Shown here piece after piece: positions 16,727 to 25,844 of a stretch of DNA of 64,000 nt. The DNA is taken from the NCBI GenBank assembly GCA_023411555.1, contig JAEYOQ010000058.1:1-64000 (forward strand), in the 5' to 3' direction. The notes beneath the pieces were generated by a model. It ran no database searches and was not told where the DNA came from. It saw only the letters and a list, made by a program, of their open reading frames with translations. Numbering within the stretch: position 1 is the first letter of the stretch; each line of letters begins with the position of its first letter. Both the position numbers and the translations under genes were made by a program. Origin of the DNA: Bacillota bacterium (lineage in GTDB: Bacteria > Bacillota > Clostridia > Lachnospirales > Lachnospiraceae).

Positions 16727-17641
16727 TTAGTTATAGTTTACCCATTTCTTCTGAAGCTTCATCTGTATGATGGTAATGATCATAATTACCATAAGCAACA
16801 GCATTACAATTGCAGAACCATATCCTTTATTGGCTTCCGTAAAGGAATATCGATAGAATAAATATACCAGCGACTGAGTTTTTGGAAAGGCTGGATTTGT
16901 TCTATCCATCATCATAAAGATTGAATCGAATACCTGCAAAGCACCTATAATTCTTGTAACTGTTACAAAGAACATTGTTGATGAGATAAGAGGCAGTGTA
17001 ATAGAGAAAAATTCTCTAATACCGCTTGCTCCATCTATTCTGGCAGCCTCATAATAATCGTGTGGGATTTCCTGAAGTCCAGCTAAGAATAGAACCATAT
17101 TATATCCGATCACAGACCATATCCCCACAAAGGCAATCGACATAAACCCAATATCCGGATTAGATATCCAGTTTACAGACTTTAATCCGATTGCATTCAA
17201 TAAGTGATTTAATAAACCGAATTCGGAATTGTATAACCATCTCCATACCATTGATACCGCAGCAGGTGCAGCAACCATGGGTAGAAAATATATGGTCCGG
17301 AATACGGTTCGTCCTCTGATTTTACGGTTTAGAAACACTGCTAAAACAATTGCAATCGCAATGGAAAGGGGTACTTCCACGATAGTATACTTAAAAGTAT
17401 TGATTAAAGCCTGCCAGATATTGTCGTCTGCTATCATCTTCTTATAATTATCCAGACCTACAAAAATATTACCTTTTCCAAATGCCCCTGTCTTAAAGAA
17501 GCTTTGATATATGGTTTGAAAAATAGGAATAATGTTGAGAATAAGCAGACCGATTACGGTTGGCAGAATAAATAACCATCCCCAGAGGAACTCGTTTCTA
17601 CTTCTCTTTGCTCCTTTTGATTTAACCTCTTTTTGCATCAT
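16727..17641 (-). CDS. sugar ABC transporter permease, MalF type
   Basis: The 304-residue protein has a basic cytoplasmic N-terminus and six hydrophobic segments. The EAA loop is YYEAARIDGASGIREFFSIT (about residue 206). FVGLDNYKKMIADDNIWQAL (about 62) is the usual P2-loop-like signature of CUT1 MalF permeases. It forms a heterodimer with the MalG-type subunit 15 bp downstream and receives sugar from the lipoprotein encoded upstream. Confidence 0.9.
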   Translation of the reverse strand: MMQKEVKSKGAKRSRNEFLWGWLFILPTVIGLLILNIIPIFQTIYQSFFKTGAFGKGNIFVGLDNYKKMIADDNIWQALINTFKYTIVEVPLSIAIAIVLAVFLNRKIRGRTVFRTIYFLPMVAAPAAVSMVWRWLYNSEFGLLNHLLNAIGLKSVNWISNPDIGFMSIAFVGIWSVIGYNMVLFLAGLQEIPHDYYEAARIDGASGIREFFSITLPLISSTMFFVTVTRIIGALQVFDSIFMMMDRTNPAFPKTQSLVYLFYRYSFTEANKGYGSAIVMLLLMVIMIITIIQMKLQKKWVNYN

Positions 17642-17666
17642 ATCATCCCTCTCTTGACATTTTAAT

Positions 17667-17710
17667 ATGGCAGACGTTCACCTACTGATTAATCGGACGA
17701 GGTCTGCCAT
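17667..17710 (-). terminator. intercistronic stem-loop between SBP and permease genes
   Basis: ATGGCAGAC (17667-17675) pairs with GTCTGCCAT (17702-17710). The U-tract on the minus strand is weak (ATTAAAA). Such stems often partly terminate transcription or protect the abundant SBP mRNA. The GH112 locus has an equivalent at 32229-32262. Confidence 0.5.
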
Positions 17711-17722
17711 AATATCACTTCA

Positions 17723-19081
17723 TTATTCTGATGCCAGGGAAGCATTCATTTCAGCTGTAATGTCTGCGCAGACATCTTCTACTGATTTTGCGCCGGTCCA
17801 TGCATCTACCAGTTTTTCACTGATCATATTTTCCCAGATAACGGTTGTCTTAGAATAAGGTCTGATTACTAAGTCATTCATCATATCTAAGTAAGCCTGA
17901 ACATTAAAGCCTGGATAAGCTGCTGTCCAGTTGGATACGGTTCCTTCATAAGCAGAAATAACAATACCTAAATCAGATTGCTTCTGCTGCGCTTCCTTTG
18001 AACCTAAGTATTCGATCAGAGCCCAAGCTTCATCCGGTCTGTCGGTCTTAGCATCTGCAGCCCAACCCAAACCATTGTAAATAGATGCTCTTCTTCCTGT
18101 TACTGCATCCTTAGGTAATACTGCAACATCACAGTTCGCTTTTATATAATCGTCATTGCAAAGAAATGCAAGCATCCATGAGCCCTGTGTAATCATAGCA
18201 ACTTTACCTGCAGCTAATAATGCTGCTTCATCATTTTCTGCTATTACTTCATAGCTTGGTGTTAATCCATCTTTTACTAAGCTTGCAGCAAAGTTCACTG
18301 CTTTAATTGTACCTGCCTGATCAAAACCAGAAGCTTTTTTATCATCTGTTATGATAGTTCCACCCATATCATAAACTATGTTGTACCATCCTGCCTGATT
18401 ATTGCTTGGTTTCAAAGAAAATCCATACTGACTTCCGTCTGCTTTCGTGAGTTTTTCACAAGCATCTCTGAAGGTATCCCATGTCCATGTATCATCCGGA
18501 TAAGCCAGACCTGCCTCATCAAACATGGTTTTGTTGTACCATAAAGCAATGGTATCAATATCCTTCGGTACTGCGTACTGTGTTTTCCCTTCCCATTTAT
18601 AAATATTTACGATATCTTCAGGGAATTTGGATAAATCAACTTTATCGCTTTTTGCAATACGGTCTGTTAAATCAAGCAACATTCCGTATTCAGAATACTT
18701 TGCTATCTCATTGGAGTGCATCCAGAAGACATCCGGAAGACTTCCGCCAGTCGCACCTGCTTCCAGCATGGTCCAATATTGTTCCCAAGGAGTAACTTGA
18801 ATCTCAGCTTTGATTCCTGTTGCCGCCGTGAAATCACCTAAAATCTTTGTGAGCCCCGGCTCTTGATTTGTGTCCCATATTGCTACGGTCAGAGTATCCC
18901 CAGAAGCCTCGGTACCCTGTTTAGCATCGGCTGTCTCACCTTTTTGAGCTGACTCTTTTGCAGGTGCTGAGGTTGCCGTATTCGAATTATTTGTTGCTTC
19001 ACTACCGTTTTTTGCGCAAGCGACCAGTGACATTGTCATAGCCACTATTACAATAGATGCTAACACTTTTCTTAATTTCAT
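17723..19081 (-). CDS. sugar-binding lipoprotein of ABC transporter (family 1 SBP)
   Basis: This 452-residue extracellular protein has a lipoprotein signal peptide with lipobox LVAC (Cys 22) and a Ser/Ala/Thr-rich linker. The fold is that of extracellular solute-binding family 1: LTVAIWDTNQEPGLTKILGD, WEQYWTMLEAGATGGSLPDVFWMHSN, ALWYNKTMFDEAGL and AGKVAMITQGSWML. It delivers the sugar to the two permeases downstream. Given the GH36 gene in the operon, an alpha-galactoside such as raffinose or melibiose is the best guess. AGGAGG precedes the start. Confidence 0.9.
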   Translation of the reverse strand: MKLRKVLASIVIVAMTMSLVACAKNGSEATNNSNTATSAPAKESAQKGETADAKQGTEASGDTLTVAIWDTNQEPGLTKILGDFTAATGIKAEIQVTPWEQYWTMLEAGATGGSLPDVFWMHSNEIAKYSEYGMLLDLTDRIAKSDKVDLSKFPEDIVNIYKWEGKTQYAVPKDIDTIALWYNKTMFDEAGLAYPDDTWTWDTFRDACEKLTKADGSQYGFSLKPSNNQAGWYNIVYDMGGTIITDDKKASGFDQAGTIKAVNFAASLVKDGLTPSYEVIAENDEAALLAAGKVAMITQGSWMLAFLCNDDYIKANCDVAVLPKDAVTGRRASIYNGLGWAADAKTDRPDEAWALIEYLGSKEAQQKQSDLGIVISAYEGTVSNWTAAYPGFNVQAYLDMMNDLVIRPYSKTTVIWENMISEKLVDAWTGAKSVEDVCADITAEMNASLASE

Positions 19082-19512
19082 AATTCTCCTCCTTTATAAT
19101 CCATGTATTCTCCTATGGTGTATTATTGGTATTACTACCAATAACGCACTTTCATTTTACAGCAATATATCCACTAATAAAATATTATATTGTTATATAA
19201 TCATGTGATTTTGTTGCATCTTCCCTATTTTTTTGTTATATTTTTATTGATTTCGCTCAAACATGTAAAATATTTTCTGCTCTATGTATACATATTGACT
19301 ACTTTTAGGCTATAATTCAGTGTTCATTATAGTTATTTTCATATGTGATGACCATCTTGTCCCTTATATTTCAACGGTTATTTTCATGGTATAATGTAAG
19401 TGCTTTCATATAAAAAAATAGAACATGAATACACCGGGTTATCATTGCATAAAATCTTCAAATTATGTATAATATAACTATTCTCTACACTACTCAGAAG
19501 GGAGGTATGCAA
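19082..19512. promoter_or_regulatory. divergent control region with possible CcpA (cre) site
   Basis: The region separates the alpha-galactoside operon from its AraC gene. TGTAAGTGCTTTCA at 19395-19408 differs by one base from the cre consensus TGWAANCGNTNWCA. It overlaps the TATAAT at 19390-19395 on the plus strand. Catabolite repression of the AraC gene, and through it the operon, is inferred. The rest is AT-rich without clear dyads. Confidence 0.4.
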
Positions 19513-20373
19513 ATGGAAAAGGTCACCACCTATTCAACCTCGGTCGGTTTTCGCTGTCTACGGAATATACGCAAACAGACAAATGATCTTTACTTGGTTC
19601 ATTGCGGACATCAACTGTGCCCTCCCGGCTATACATATGATCAGAAAATCCCTAATGAATACCATCTCCATTTTGTCCTAAACGGAAAAGGGATTATCAC
19701 TATGAATGACAAGACCTATCATATAAAAAAAGGGAATATTTTTCTAATCACAAAGGGAATTGCTATTAACTATTACGCTGATTTGGAGGATCCTTGGGAG
19801 TATATGTGGATAACCTTTGATGGTGAAAAGGCTGCTGATTATTTAACCTATGCCGGATTTGATGCAGATACCCCCGTAATCACCTCCACTATTCCAACAT
19901 CAACCTACCAACCGACCATTGAGAAAATACTAGATGCGAATACCTTAACCCTGTCAAATGAGATTCGAAGAGTCGGCTATTTATATGAATTATTATCTAC
20001 GATGATCGATGCCCAATGCTCTTCAGGAGGTGAAAAGCAATATTATTATTCCAATGAAACATATGTAGAGCATGCCCTTCAATACATATCACTCAATTAC
20101 TCCAAGAATATAAAAGTCAACGATATTGCCAACGATGTCGGCATTAACCGCTCTTATTTTACATCGATTTTTAAGAAGGTAATGCATGTTTCACCTCAGG
20201 AATACTTAATGAATTATCGCTTCCAAAAAGCTGCCGAATTAATTAAATCAACCGATCTACCCATTCAGGACATATCTAACAGGGTGGGTTATGAGAATCC
20301 ATACAATTTCTCTAAAATGTTTAAGAACTTCTACGGAACATCACCCAAGAATTATCGTTATATGGAGATTTAG
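19513..20373 (+). CDS. AraC-family regulator of the alpha-galactoside locus
   Basis: The protein has about 286 residues with the ATG at 19513 (AGGGAGG eight bases upstream; earlier in-frame ATGs at 19465 and 19507 are poorly spaced). The N-terminal cupin contains NEYHLHFVLNGKGIITMNDK, then TYHIKKGNIFLITKG. The C-terminal HTH pair contains KVNDIANDVGINRSYFTSIF, then RVGYENPYNFSKMFKNFYGT. Its size and layout match MsmR/RafR activators. It is divergent from the SBP-permease-GH36 operon and probably activates that operon in response to an alpha-galactoside. Confidence 0.88.
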   Translation: MEKVTTYSTSVGFRCLRNIRKQTNDLYLVHCGHQLCPPGYTYDQKIPNEYHLHFVLNGKGIITMNDKTYHIKKGNIFLITKGIAINYYADLEDPWEYMWITFDGEKAADYLTYAGFDADTPVITSTIPTSTYQPTIEKILDANTLTLSNEIRRVGYLYELLSTMIDAQCSSGGEKQYYYSNETYVEHALQYISLNYSKNIKVNDIANDVGINRSYFTSIFKKVMHVSPQEYLMNYRFQKAAELIKSTDLPIQDISNRVGYENPYNFSKMFKNFYGTSPKNYRYMEI

Positions 20374-20376
20374 AAA

Positions 20377-20411
20377 AAGCCTGTCACAATAACGTGGCAG
20401 GCTTATAATTG
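20377..20411. terminator. terminator hairpin, dispersed repeat relative
   Basis: AAGCCTGTCAC (20377-20387) pairs with GTGGCAGGCTT (20394-20404). It serves the convergent AraC and anti-sigma genes. The arms are related to those at 138-169 and 25845-25882. Confidence 0.65.
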
Positions 20412-20419
20412 TTATTCAA

Positions 20420-21790
20420 TTACTTCTTCAAAGAAATACGAATCGGTTTCTCAAGCTCAGTAACAGGAGCCGCTAATCTCTCTAATATTACCTTATTATC
20501 CTTGGGCCAGATTACGGACATATAGTATTGCGTTTTGTTGCACATCTGCGATGACCTTTGCTCCCGCATGTCATATACATTACCCTGCAGATCCTCGTAG
20601 AGCATATCGAACGTACCTACTGTATGAAACTCACTCAGACCTGTATGAGTTGATTCAAAGGTAATATCAGCTTTATCTCCATTCCTCATAATATTCTTGA
20701 TATTCAGATCGGAGATAGCCGGTGTCGTTGTCTGATTTACTAAATCAAGCATAACCTCCTTATCTGCCTTCATGAACATACCTACTCCCGTAATCTCCAA
20801 ACTGGTCAGTGAAGCCTTATTGAAGTAATCATTCTCCAGATAATAGATCAAATCTATAGTATCACCATTATAAGTATATCCAGGATTAGTTCTCTCAGGG
20901 ATACTCCATGCATTACCATTCTCATCGATTCCTTTGAACCGTATGCCGCTAATAACTGCCGTGTTGCTCTTAGGTGCCGTTGCTTTGATTTCAATACCGG
21001 TAGGATATTCCATAACTGATTGAATTACTACGGTTTGATCAAGTACCTTTACTTCTTGATTTAATATCCTTGTTATCGGTTCTTTAAATTCCTTCAGATG
21101 AAGTTTGAATTCATAGGTCCCTAAGATCATTGGCTTATGTTCCTTTTCTACTAACTCCCTATACATGGTGGTCCCTTTATCGGTGTATAACTTCACCAGT
21201 GATACCGGTATCGTTATGTCCTGAGGAAAAGCAGCTTCATCGGCGCGTATACTGATTATCTGCAGTCCCTTAGGCACTACCCCCGGTTCATCCTCAAGAT
21301 TCTGTAGGTAAACATTTCTGATATCCAGCTTCTCATAGATACTGTCGTCCAGAATGACCTGATATTCATTGGCATTCTTTCGATCAAGTATAGTCTGGGG
21401 TAATTGAAAGAACAGCACCAGACGCTTACTGTCAGCGATAACATAGGGCATCTTCAAAGTGTAACCATTTACTTCTTGCTCAAGGTTAACCTCCTGAGCG
21501 TATTGATTTTTAATGGCATTCTGTATTCCCTTATCGAACTTTACATATTCAGCCAAATAACCGATGATAGGGATGTTTTCTAGTGTCTGTGCAATTACTG
21601 TAGAGGTGTTAACAGCTGTAGTAAATAAAACGAATGCTCCAACAAAGGCTCCCATAAAACCTAAGCATTGTCTGGCTAGCCTACGTCGTATTCTCTTATA
21701 TAGGCGTTTCTCCATATGGTCCAGCTCCTCTGGATAATCGCTTACATTCTTCATAGTATCCTCATATTCCGTATAACGATCCTGATTCAT
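20420..21790 (-). CDS. anti-sigma-like membrane protein (DUF4179-type)
   Basis: The 456-residue protein starts at the ATG at 21790, which follows GGAGG. The 60 N-terminal residues are cytoplasmic and charged. One membrane helix (FMGAFVGAFVLFTTAVNTST, about residues 45-65) precedes a large extracytoplasmic part beginning TLENIPIIGYLAEYVKFDKG, as in DUF4179 proteins. The gene follows an ECF sigma gene by 75 bp, so it is probably the anti-sigma factor that holds it at the membrane. The signal is unknown. A second such pair lies at 26065-27713. Confidence 0.75.
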   Translation of the reverse strand: MNQDRYTEYEDTMKNVSDYPEELDHMEKRLYKRIRRRLARQCLGFMGAFVGAFVLFTTAVNTSTVIAQTLENIPIIGYLAEYVKFDKGIQNAIKNQYAQEVNLEQEVNGYTLKMPYVIADSKRLVLFFQLPQTILDRKNANEYQVILDDSIYEKLDIRNVYLQNLEDEPGVVPKGLQIISIRADEAAFPQDITIPVSLVKLYTDKGTTMYRELVEKEHKPMILGTYEFKLHLKEFKEPITRILNQEVKVLDQTVVIQSVMEYPTGIEIKATAPKSNTAVISGIRFKGIDENGNAWSIPERTNPGYTYNGDTIDLIYYLENDYFNKASLTSLEITGVGMFMKADKEVMLDLVNQTTTPAISDLNIKNIMRNGDKADITFESTHTGLSEFHTVGTFDMLYEDLQGNVYDMREQRSSQMCNKTQYYMSVIWPKDNKVILERLAAPVTELEKPIRISLKK

Positions 21791-21864
21791 AATTACCTCC
21801 ATTCCGCCGCCAAACGTGGCACAACAAGACCTTAAAAAAGTTCGAATTGATATTCCAATGGATT

Positions 21865-22338
21865 TTATGGAGTTCTTTCCCCTAACTCCAGCCTTAATAA
21901 GGCCAACGCCTTTCGTTCTCTTGTAGCTACTGTCCCCCTTGGTATCTTCAATATCGCAGCAGTTTCCGCCAGAGTGTAACCACCAAAAAACCTCAGATAA
22001 ATTATGCTTGCCAGCTCCTGTGATAGCTTACCAAGGGCATCCCTGATAGGAAGAGTGTCAAAAACTTCTGTCGCTTCCTCCGGTATCTCGTAAATCAATA
22101 CCTCCCTCTTTTTTTTGCGTAGAAGCTGTAAGCATTCATTCACTACAATACGCGTAAGCCAGGACTTGAAGCACTCCTCCTTCTTTAATTTACCTCGGTT
22201 AATATATCCCTTATAAATGGCCTCATCCAATGCATCAAGAGCAAGAGTTTTATCATTCATATAGCTGTAGGCGACTCGGTATAAGCATTTTTTATGCATC
22301 TCCATCTGTATCACGTAATCTCGTTTACTTATTCCCAT
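21865..22338 (-). CDS. ECF-type RNA polymerase sigma factor
   Basis: The 157-residue protein has region 2 (YVIQMEMHKKCLYRVAYSYM, then NDKTLALDALDEAIYKGYIN) and region 4 (LSQELASIIYLRFFGGYTLA, then ETAAILKIPRGTVATRERKA), the standard two-domain ECF plan. The ATG at 22338 has AGGAGG seven bases upstream; the frame is open from 22380 without a site. It pairs with the membrane anti-sigma gene that follows. Confidence 0.85.
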   Translation of the reverse strand: MGISKRDYVIQMEMHKKCLYRVAYSYMNDKTLALDALDEAIYKGYINRGKLKKEECFKSWLTRIVVNECLQLLRKKKREVLIYEIPEEATEVFDTLPIRDALGKLSQELASIIYLRFFGGYTLAETAAILKIPRGTVATRERKALALLRLELGERTP

Positions 22339-22492
22339 CTGCTTCCTCCTCTCTATTAATAAAGATGCATTAGACTGCATTTTTTATTGCGTGAAAAAAA
22401 TTATCTTCTACTATTTTCTATTTATATCATCATATCAGACTTCCTATTGTTAAGAAAGTATTTGTTCTGAATGCCAGAACCGTCGGACACGG

Positions 22493-22564
22493 ATAGAAAG
22501 CACGCGTCGCAGGCTTTCTATTATCATGAATAAAAAAAAACCGCAGATCAATAAAACCTGCGGT
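22493..22564 (-). terminator. two-hairpin terminator module
   Basis: On the minus strand ACCGCAG/CTGCGGT (22540-22546, 22558-22564) is followed by a nine-T run, then TTATTCATGA and a second hairpin ATAGAAAG/CTTTCTAT (22493-22500, 22514-22521). The same order of parts recurs at 36905-36978. It would terminate transcripts coming from the XRE side. Confidence 0.65.
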
Positions 22565-22618
22565 AGTTATCATTTCTTATTCCTATCCATTCCCTTTGGT
22601 ATCAATATAGGGATCTAT

Positions 22619-22717
22619 CTATTGCTTTCTGTCAAAGCATTCAAGGGCCTTCTCGATATATTCAATCCCTCTTTCATAGCTTTCAGAGGCTTCCTTTAGG
22701 ATTGGAGCCTGGCTATA
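22619..22717 (-). pseudogene. C-terminal coding scrap, unidentified
   Basis: The minus-strand frame reads APILKEASESYERGIEYIEK, then ALECFDRKQ and a stop at 22619. It is protein-like (amphipathic helix) but has no start and an upstream stop, so it is the tail of a lost gene. The family is not recognised. Confidence 0.35.
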
Positions 22718-22733
22718 TTAGATTATAGTAAAT

Positions 22734-22851
22734 TTATGTTATATTACATAACGCTTTTAACAGTAGTTCTGAAAACTCTTTCGGCCTATCTAAAAATGGA
22801 ATATGCCCTGTATTCTCCATTGGTATTATATTTTTATTTGGCGCGGAAATG
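22734..22851 (-). pseudogene. alpha/beta hydrolase C-terminal remnant
   Basis: The minus-strand frame encodes NIIPMENTGHIPFLDRPKEF, then SELLLKALCNIT and a stop. NTGHIPFLDRPKEFSELL is the segment around the catalytic His of alpha/beta hydrolases. Everything upstream is missing. The frame passes directly into the 3' end of the XRE gene in another phase, which marks a deletion junction near 22850. Confidence 0.6.
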
Positions 22852-23058
22852 TGGTGAATAACCCAGTAGCTCATCTACGCTGATATTGAAAAACGCCGCT
22901 AACTGTGGTAACAGGGTAATATCGGGATAACTCTGCCCTTTCTCCCATTTGGAAACGGCAGCTTTTGATACACCCATGTATTCGGCAAGTTCTTCTTGGG
23001 TTATACCCCTACTCCTCCGTTTTTGGGTCAGGATATGTGCTATCCTTATCTCATTCAT
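22834..23058 (-). CDS. XRE-family regulator, truncated by a deletion
   Basis: The 74-residue protein has a clear Cro/C1 helix-turn-helix (HILTQKRRSRGITQEELAEY, then MGVSKAAVSKWEKGQSYPDI). Relatives continue past FFNISVDELLGYSP with a further domain, but here only HFRAK follows before a stop that lies in alpha/beta hydrolase-derived DNA. The DNA-binding part is intact and may still work. The ATG at 23058 has AGAGGTG. A dyad, CTCGC...GCGAG, at about 23089-23110 lies in its promoter region. Confidence 0.75.
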   Translation of the reverse strand: MNEIRIAHILTQKRRSRGITQEELAEYMGVSKAAVSKWEKGQSYPDITLLPQLAAFFNISVDELLGYSPHFRAK

Positions 23059-23285
23059 AAAATCACCTCTACCCAACATATTATCATAGCTCGCAACAAT
23101 AGCAAGCGAGTTATAGTTGATTTTGGTTAAACTAATCAACCGTTGGTTGATCACCCCTACCACGACGATGTAAAAAGGCTTCAGGGTCTTATACAAATGA
23201 CGCACTTGACAAATAGCATGAATTGGGTTAAAATACCTTTTATTAAATGACACTCGTGTCAATTAATTATGATGGTGGTGTATCT
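23059..23285. promoter_or_regulatory. divergent promoter region with two dyads
   Basis: On the plus strand TTGACA (23206-23211) and TAAAAT (23229-23234), 17 bp apart, form the tetR-coaBC promoter. TGACACTCGTGTCA (23248-23261), a perfect dyad, sits at the start of that transcript and is the likely TetR operator. ATCAACC-gtt-GGTTGAT (23135-23151) and CTCGC...GCGAG (about 23089-23110) lie toward the XRE gene. Confidence 0.6.
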
Positions 23286-23894
23286 ATGGCAAGAAAACCG
23301 AATGAGAAACAACGTAATGACAAAAGAGATATGATTATTGAAAAGGCCCGGGAAGTATTTTGTCGCAAAGGCTATCTGAGCGTTACTATGAAGGATATTG
23401 TTGATATATGTGGCATAAGCAGGGGCGGTTTGTACCTTTACTTTTCCTCGGTTGAAGAACTGTTCCAGGCAGTGATAACCAACCGAAATATGAGTCGTTT
23501 TCAGACAGTCCGTAAGCAGGTTGAAATGAATGCAGAATTTTGGGGACTCTTCAATACCTATTTGAACATGCAAAAGGATCGTCTTCTTCATATGGAAAAT
23601 AGTATTCTTAGGGCGACCTATGAATATTATTTTGCCCATCAGAAGCCGTCAGATATAGAATTTAGAAATATGCAAATTGCCTGCATAAAAAAGACCATAA
23701 CTGACATTCTAAATCTTGGAGTCCATCAGGGTGTTATCACAAATGACAATATTGATGAAGTTGCTGAATCATATATGTTCTTAATCGAGGGCATGAGCGT
23801 ATTCGGATTGCTCTACAACATATCCGAGGCTTATATTGAGACGCAAATCCAACTAATGAGAAATATGCTTAAGCTTAAGACGAAAGGGGAATAA
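23286..23894 (+). CDS. TetR-family regulator of the coaB-coaC operon
   Basis: This TetR protein has about 202 residues. Its N-terminal helix-turn-helix reads MIIEKAREVFCRKGYLSVTM, then KDIVDICGISRGGLYLYFSS, and a ligand domain follows. The ATG at 23286 (MARKPNEKQRN) is preferred, because the ORF-opening ATG at 23247 lies in the operator. The stop is 3 bp before the coaB gene, so it is cotranscribed with the CoA genes and presumably represses them. A ligand such as a pantothenate or CoA intermediate is speculative. Confidence 0.8.
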   Translation: MARKPNEKQRNDKRDMIIEKAREVFCRKGYLSVTMKDIVDICGISRGGLYLYFSSVEELFQAVITNRNMSRFQTVRKQVEMNAEFWGLFNTYLNMQKDRLLHMENSILRATYEYYFAHQKPSDIEFRNMQIACIKKTITDILNLGVHQGVITNDNIDEVAESYMFLIEGMSVFGLLYNISEAYIETQIQLMRNMLKLKTKGE

Positions 23895-23897
23895 GCT

Positions 23898-24602
23898 ATG
23901 CCGAAATTTGTTTTAGTTACAGCCGGAAACACTTCAGAACCAATCGACAACGTCCGTTCCATTACGAATACTGCAAGCGGAAAATTAGGTAGTATCATAG
24001 CTGATGTATTTATCTCAGAAGGCGTCAATGTCGTGTATATATGTAGCAAAAACTCTATACAGCCCTCGAAACCTACTGTGCAAACAGTAATAATTGAAGG
24101 AGTAACCGACCTGGTTCAAGCTGTAAAAGATCTATCACAGAGATATTCCTTTGATTGCATCATCCATTCGATGGCTGTCAGCGATTACACGGTCAAGGGT
24201 ATCATACCCTATGAGGAATTGTCAGAAGCTATTATACGCAGCGAAGATCCTCCTATTCGTACAAAGCCGGGAAAGCTTAGCTCAGATATATCCAATCCCG
24301 TGATACTCTTAGAAAAAGCGCCAAAAGTAATCAGTGAATTCAAAGCTTTACAGCCGCAGGCCTTGTTAGTCGGCTTCAAGCTTTTAGTCGGTGTCGAGGA
24401 AGATGAATTAATCTCTGCTGCTGTTAAACTTATGAATAAAAATAATTGCGACTTCGTATGTGCGAATGATTTAAACAATATAAGCCAAGATAAACATGAA
24501 GCCTTATTACTTGATAAGGATGGGCATCACATTAAGTTATCTACAAAGCAAGAGATTGCAAATGCAGTCGTAAATAATATCTTAATCAAATGGGGGAAAT
24601 AG
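23898..24602 (+). CDS. coaB: phosphopantothenate--cysteine ligase
   Basis: The 234-residue cytoplasmic enzyme joins 4'-phosphopantothenate to cysteine in CoA synthesis. The family core is seen in VTAGNTSEPIDNVRSITNTA, then SGKLG at the N-terminus, HSMAVSDYTVKG (about residue 94) and CDFVCANDLNNIS near the C-terminus. It is a stand-alone CoaB, as in streptococci and other Firmicutes, where CoaB and CoaC are separate. It lies 3 bp after tetR and ends two bases before the coaC start codon. Confidence 0.88.
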   Translation: MPKFVLVTAGNTSEPIDNVRSITNTASGKLGSIIADVFISEGVNVVYICSKNSIQPSKPTVQTVIIEGVTDLVQAVKDLSQRYSFDCIIHSMAVSDYTVKGIIPYEELSEAIIRSEDPPIRTKPGKLSSDISNPVILLEKAPKVISEFKALQPQALLVGFKLLVGVEEDELISAAVKLMNKNNCDFVCANDLNNISQDKHEALLLDKDGHHIKLSTKQEIANAVVNNILIKWGK

Positions 24603-24604
24603 AA

Positions 24605-25150
24605 ATGAAGCGTATAATTTTAGGTGTCAGTGGCAGTATATCAGCATATAAAGCTGCCGATATTACGAATCGTCTGATCGATAAAGACTTTCAGGTCGAT
24701 GTTGTCATGACAAAAGCCTCTACCGCATTTATCACACCACTCACAATGCAGGCTCTTTCCAAAAATCCTGTATATACCGATGTGCTACAAGAAAGCAATC
24801 CTTCTGAAATTGTTCATATTGCTTTGCCCCAAAGGGCTGACTGTATTCTCATAGCACCTGCTACTGCAAACATTATAGGGAAAATAGCCTCTGGAATCGC
24901 AGATGATATGTTAAGTACCCTAGTACTGGCATCAAAATCCATTCCCAAACTGATAGCACCGGCTATGAATTGCATCATGTATGAGAATGAAGCGGTTCAG
25001 GATAATCTTAAGATCTTACAGAAACGTGGGTGGATTATTATCGAACCACGGGAAGCACGCCTGGCATGCGGTGTATATGGTAAAGGTGCCTTAGCCACTG
25101 TTGATGATATCGTTCATTCGGTGCTCGCTGCTACAAAACCGGCTCAATAG
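24605..25150 (+). CDS. coaC: phosphopantothenoylcysteine decarboxylase
   Basis: This flavoprotein of about 181 residues decarboxylates phosphopantothenoylcysteine to phosphopantetheine. Family motifs are ILGVSGSISAYKAAD at the N-terminus, the catalytic His in VHIALPQRAD, APATANIIGKIASGIADDML, the PAMN motif and the ACGVYGKGAL segment with the proton-donor Cys. The ATG at 24605 (MKRIILG) is chosen over one at 24590 in the coaB end. It works directly after CoaB. Confidence 0.9.
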   Translation: MKRIILGVSGSISAYKAADITNRLIDKDFQVDVVMTKASTAFITPLTMQALSKNPVYTDVLQESNPSEIVHIALPQRADCILIAPATANIIGKIASGIADDMLSTLVLASKSIPKLIAPAMNCIMYENEAVQDNLKILQKRGWIIIEPREARLACGVYGKGALATVDDIVHSVLAATKPAQ

Positions 25151-25186
25151 CATTAAAAGTAAACGCGATAGAAGGGATGAATTATC

Positions 25187-25834
25187 ATGAAAAAGATAAG
25201 TAAAATGCAAAACCTTGCTCTGATGTCTCTTTTTGCAGGCATTATTTTCATGCTGGCATTATCTGGTTTTGGTTATATTCAACTAGGCATCATAAGGGCT
25301 ACCATCATACATATTCCTGTCATTGTAGGCTCCATATTGTTTGGTCCTAAAAAGGGTGCATTTCTCGGCTTCCTGTTTGGTGTTACTAGTTTTATAACTA
25401 ACACCTCTACCCCCGGGCTATTGTCTTTTGCATTTTCTCCCTTGATCCCTATTCCGGGTACAGACAGGGGAAGCATAAGGGCTCTTGCTATCTGCTTTAT
25501 TCCAAGAATTTTAGTCGGAGTAGTGCCTTTCTATATATTCCATCTGTTTCAATCTCTCTACAAAGGTAAAAAGAGATTACTTTCTTTTGCTATAGCTGGT
25601 ATTGCAGGAGCGGTTACCAATACTCTGCTTGTTATGGGTGGTATCTATATTCTCTTTAAGGATTCCTATGCAGCAGCTATGGAAATACCCACTACTATTG
25701 TCTTTCAAACAGTACTTACTGTTATATTCACCAATGGCATACCGGAAGCCTTGTTTGCCGGAATTATTACATCTGCTCTTTGCCGGGCATTAATGAGTAA
25801 CCATCAAGTACGCGATATGCTTGAACGTTATTGA
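25187..25834 (+). CDS. ECF transporter S component, probable pantothenate importer
   Basis: The 215-residue membrane protein has about six hydrophobic segments. The S-component pattern near the N-terminus includes GIIRATIIHIPVIVGSILFG, then PKKGAFLGFLFGVTSF, where the S unit meets the EcfT coupling protein. It follows coaC by 36 bp and ends at a strong terminator, so it closes the tetR-coaB-coaC operon. A pantothenate role (PanT-like) is inferred from this context, since CoaB/CoaC use phosphorylated pantothenate. The shared ECF module is not in the window. Confidence 0.75.
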   Translation: MKKISKMQNLALMSLFAGIIFMLALSGFGYIQLGIIRATIIHIPVIVGSILFGPKKGAFLGFLFGVTSFITNTSTPGLLSFAFSPLIPIPGTDRGSIRALAICFIPRILVGVVPFYIFHLFQSLYKGKKRLLSFAIAGIAGAVTNTLLVMGGIYILFKDSYAAAMEIPTTIVFQTVLTVIFTNGIPEALFAGIITSALCRALMSNHQVRDMLERY

Positions 25835-25844
25835 TATTGGAGCT

